8,143 nt of DNA from contig JAHELQ010000223.1 in the NCBI GenBank assembly GCA_024644125.1, positions 1 to 8,143 of the forward strand, read 5' to 3'. A model generated the notes under the pieces. It saw only the letters and a list, made by a program, of their open reading frames with translations. It had not been told where the DNA came from and ran no database searches. The DNA is from Candidatus Aminicenantota bacterium. Lineage in GTDB: Bacteria; Acidobacteriota; Aminicenantia; UBA2199. Every line of letters begins with the position of its first letter. The stretch's first letter is position 1. This document shows, one piece after another, positions 8,001 through 8,143 of the stretch. A program made the translations under genes and the position numbers.

Positions 8001-8143
8001 GGCCAAAGACCGGCATATTCTGGTGTTGGATATCCATCACATCGTCTTCGACGGTATGTCTATGGCTCTTCTGGTGGATGAATTTCTGGGCCTTTACGAA
8101 GGTAAAGATATTGAACCGCCGCAAATTCAATTCAAGGATTACG
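5041..8143 (+). CDS. Nonribosomal peptide synthetase, 5' part (half-C, A for Gln, PCP, C), 3'-truncated
   Basis: Open to the right edge (at least 1034 residues). It begins with the C-terminal lobe only of a condensation domain (about 5089-5790): ERDYWLKSL, then VIPYD, SNGSDLRLF, EAEFVNTV and FPLFDSVILLENI. The N-lobe with HHxxxDG is absent, so this part should not condense peptides. The A domain follows (about 5850-7350): LTYGEL, YTSGSTGRPKG from residue 419, YGLTE, YRTGD, GRKDFQVKIRGFRVE, SNGKVD. Aligning by eye to GrsA PheA gives code residues D467, A468, Q471, D510, L536, G538, V564, V572, D573 and K762: DAQDLGVVDK, the known glutamine code. The PCP has LGGHSL with Ser codon 7495-7497. The next C domain starts with RDYYPLTPSQAQIYI and has an intact HHIVFDG (8035-8055). 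The frame is closed by TAA at 5020-5022. The best start is ATT 5041, 5 nt after AGGAGG; GTG 5071 is the first conventional start but lacks an SD. Confidence 0.95.
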   Translation, partial: MHQNIHVTSDVALRASHFNKERDYWLKSLSDDPAKTVIPYDCEEGADSAGHDLGRVELALDLRLQQRLIGMSNGSDLRLFIILTACWMGLLHKYTGETAIMTGTTALQQENEAEFVNTVTVLKSDIEGGLTVKELILRARKAVSEAIENINYPIEMLLYQLKLPMDEMDFPLFDSVILLENIQNPSYLKGIEPKILLAVRQEGGVLAGELRYRREFYRDETMRRVGGCLRNFMNEALFDVERKLRDVGIVSPEEKELLVREWNGTSRDFPLRDTLDAVFRRKAEEHPHRVAVADTANQLTYGELSLQASLIAAQLRLKGIGPGTVAAVMVERSVEMISAVLGVVLSGAAYMPVDPTYPRERILYVLRDSGARGLVTQRSMASWKEKIDTVIVDEEGELSLLSHDGGDPPSYGDPAYVIYTSGSTGRPKGAIVAHANALNLVCGLREIIYRKYRSHLNVALLAPYFFDASVQQIFATLLYGHKLCIVPEEWRGDGEKILYFYNKYCVEISDGTPIHIRLMVEAMGGMTVDCPIRHLLIGGEPLPQKATARFLHSFNGSAPVITNVYGLTECAVDNIACDVTVENIDGFERIPIGAPLPNQTAYVLGVDDTLIPVGVAGELCVGGPSVGCGYLNRPELTLDKFYRDPFREGELLYRTGDLARYGGDGVIELIGRKDFQVKIRGFRVELGEIEAQLLKHPEVTEAVVLARMDEAIQQLYLCAYCVTGTELTSAGIKEFLGVSLPDAVIPSRYVWLDKMPVTSNGKVDRKALPQFESALEAGDYTAPRNRMEKMLTEIWASVLGMDAARIGIDDDFFDLGGHSLKAAILTSRIHQELQVKVALAEIFRLPTIRQLAESFDNGSGPRYNAVEVAEQRDYYPLTPSQAQIYIQQVMEPESTAYNLPLIGLLEGTLDIGKMQNVFRRIIERHEGFRTSFHLMDEIPVQRVHPYIEFAVHIFEASDTSARGVIESFLEAFTLDCPPLLRVGVVSLAKDRHILVLDIHHIVFDGMSMALLVDEFLGLYEGKDIEPPQIQFKDY
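6249..6270. repeat. Perfect 9-bp inverted repeat inside NRPS-2
   Basis: CGATGGAGG and CCTCCATCG flank a CGAT loop and could form a GC-rich hairpin in DNA or mRNA. It lies in the variable stretch just before the A3 core motif and encodes HDGGDPPS. No U-tract follows, so it is not a standard terminator. It may be coincidental. Confidence 0.6.

Noticed and set aside
7342..8130. 262-codon open frame on the - strand
   Set aside because: It is antisense to the PCP and C domains of NRPS-2; the composition (Q, R, H rich) is typical of a shadow frame.

Overview
The window is the interior of a nonribosomal peptide synthetase (NRPS) biosynthetic locus. All four genes lie on the + strand and look like one operon. 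Both ends are cut inside NRPS genes, so the full product cannot be deduced. Organism: base composition looks only slightly GC-rich by eye. The genes have strong purine-rich ribosome binding sites, and the Gln-type specificity code is the one known from Bacillus lipopeptide synthetases. This is compatible with a Bacillota lineage such as Paenibacillaceae, but that is a weak inference; a deltaproteobacterium or another NRPS-rich phylum is not excluded.

Layout: (1) 2-2173, the end of NRPS-1: C-terminal part of an adenylation (A) domain, a carrier protein (PCP) and a complete terminal condensation (C) domain. (2) 2193-3890, a 565-aa radical SAM enzyme with an apparent N-terminal cobalamin-binding domain. 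(3) 3910-5001, a 363-aa PP-loop ATPase resembling the N-acetyl sugar amidotransferase (WbpG/PseA-like) family. (4) 5041 to the right edge, the start of NRPS-2: an N-terminal half-condensation domain without the catalytic lobe, an A domain whose ten-residue code reads DAQDLGVVDK (glutamine), a PCP, and the first half of a C domain. The gaps are 19, 19 and 39 nt. No terminator, promoter, RNA gene, insertion sequence or CRISPR array is visible, and no non-coding stretch exceeds 40 nt.

Most interesting observation: the first three proteins are unrelated in fold, yet all end in the same kind of tail. A proline-containing linker leads to an acidic cluster and a terminal F-x-F: DNFDF, DGDFDF and EDDFAF. 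The simplest reading is a shared C-terminal docking tag that brings the terminal C domain and two tailoring enzymes to one partner, possibly the non-catalytic half-C domain at the front of NRPS-2. The radical SAM enzyme and the ATP-dependent amidotransferase or thiotransferase would then modify a carrier-bound intermediate at the junction of the two synthetases. This is inference. A second oddity is the start of NRPS-2, where a textbook Shine-Dalgarno sequence is followed by ATT, not ATG, GTG or TTG.
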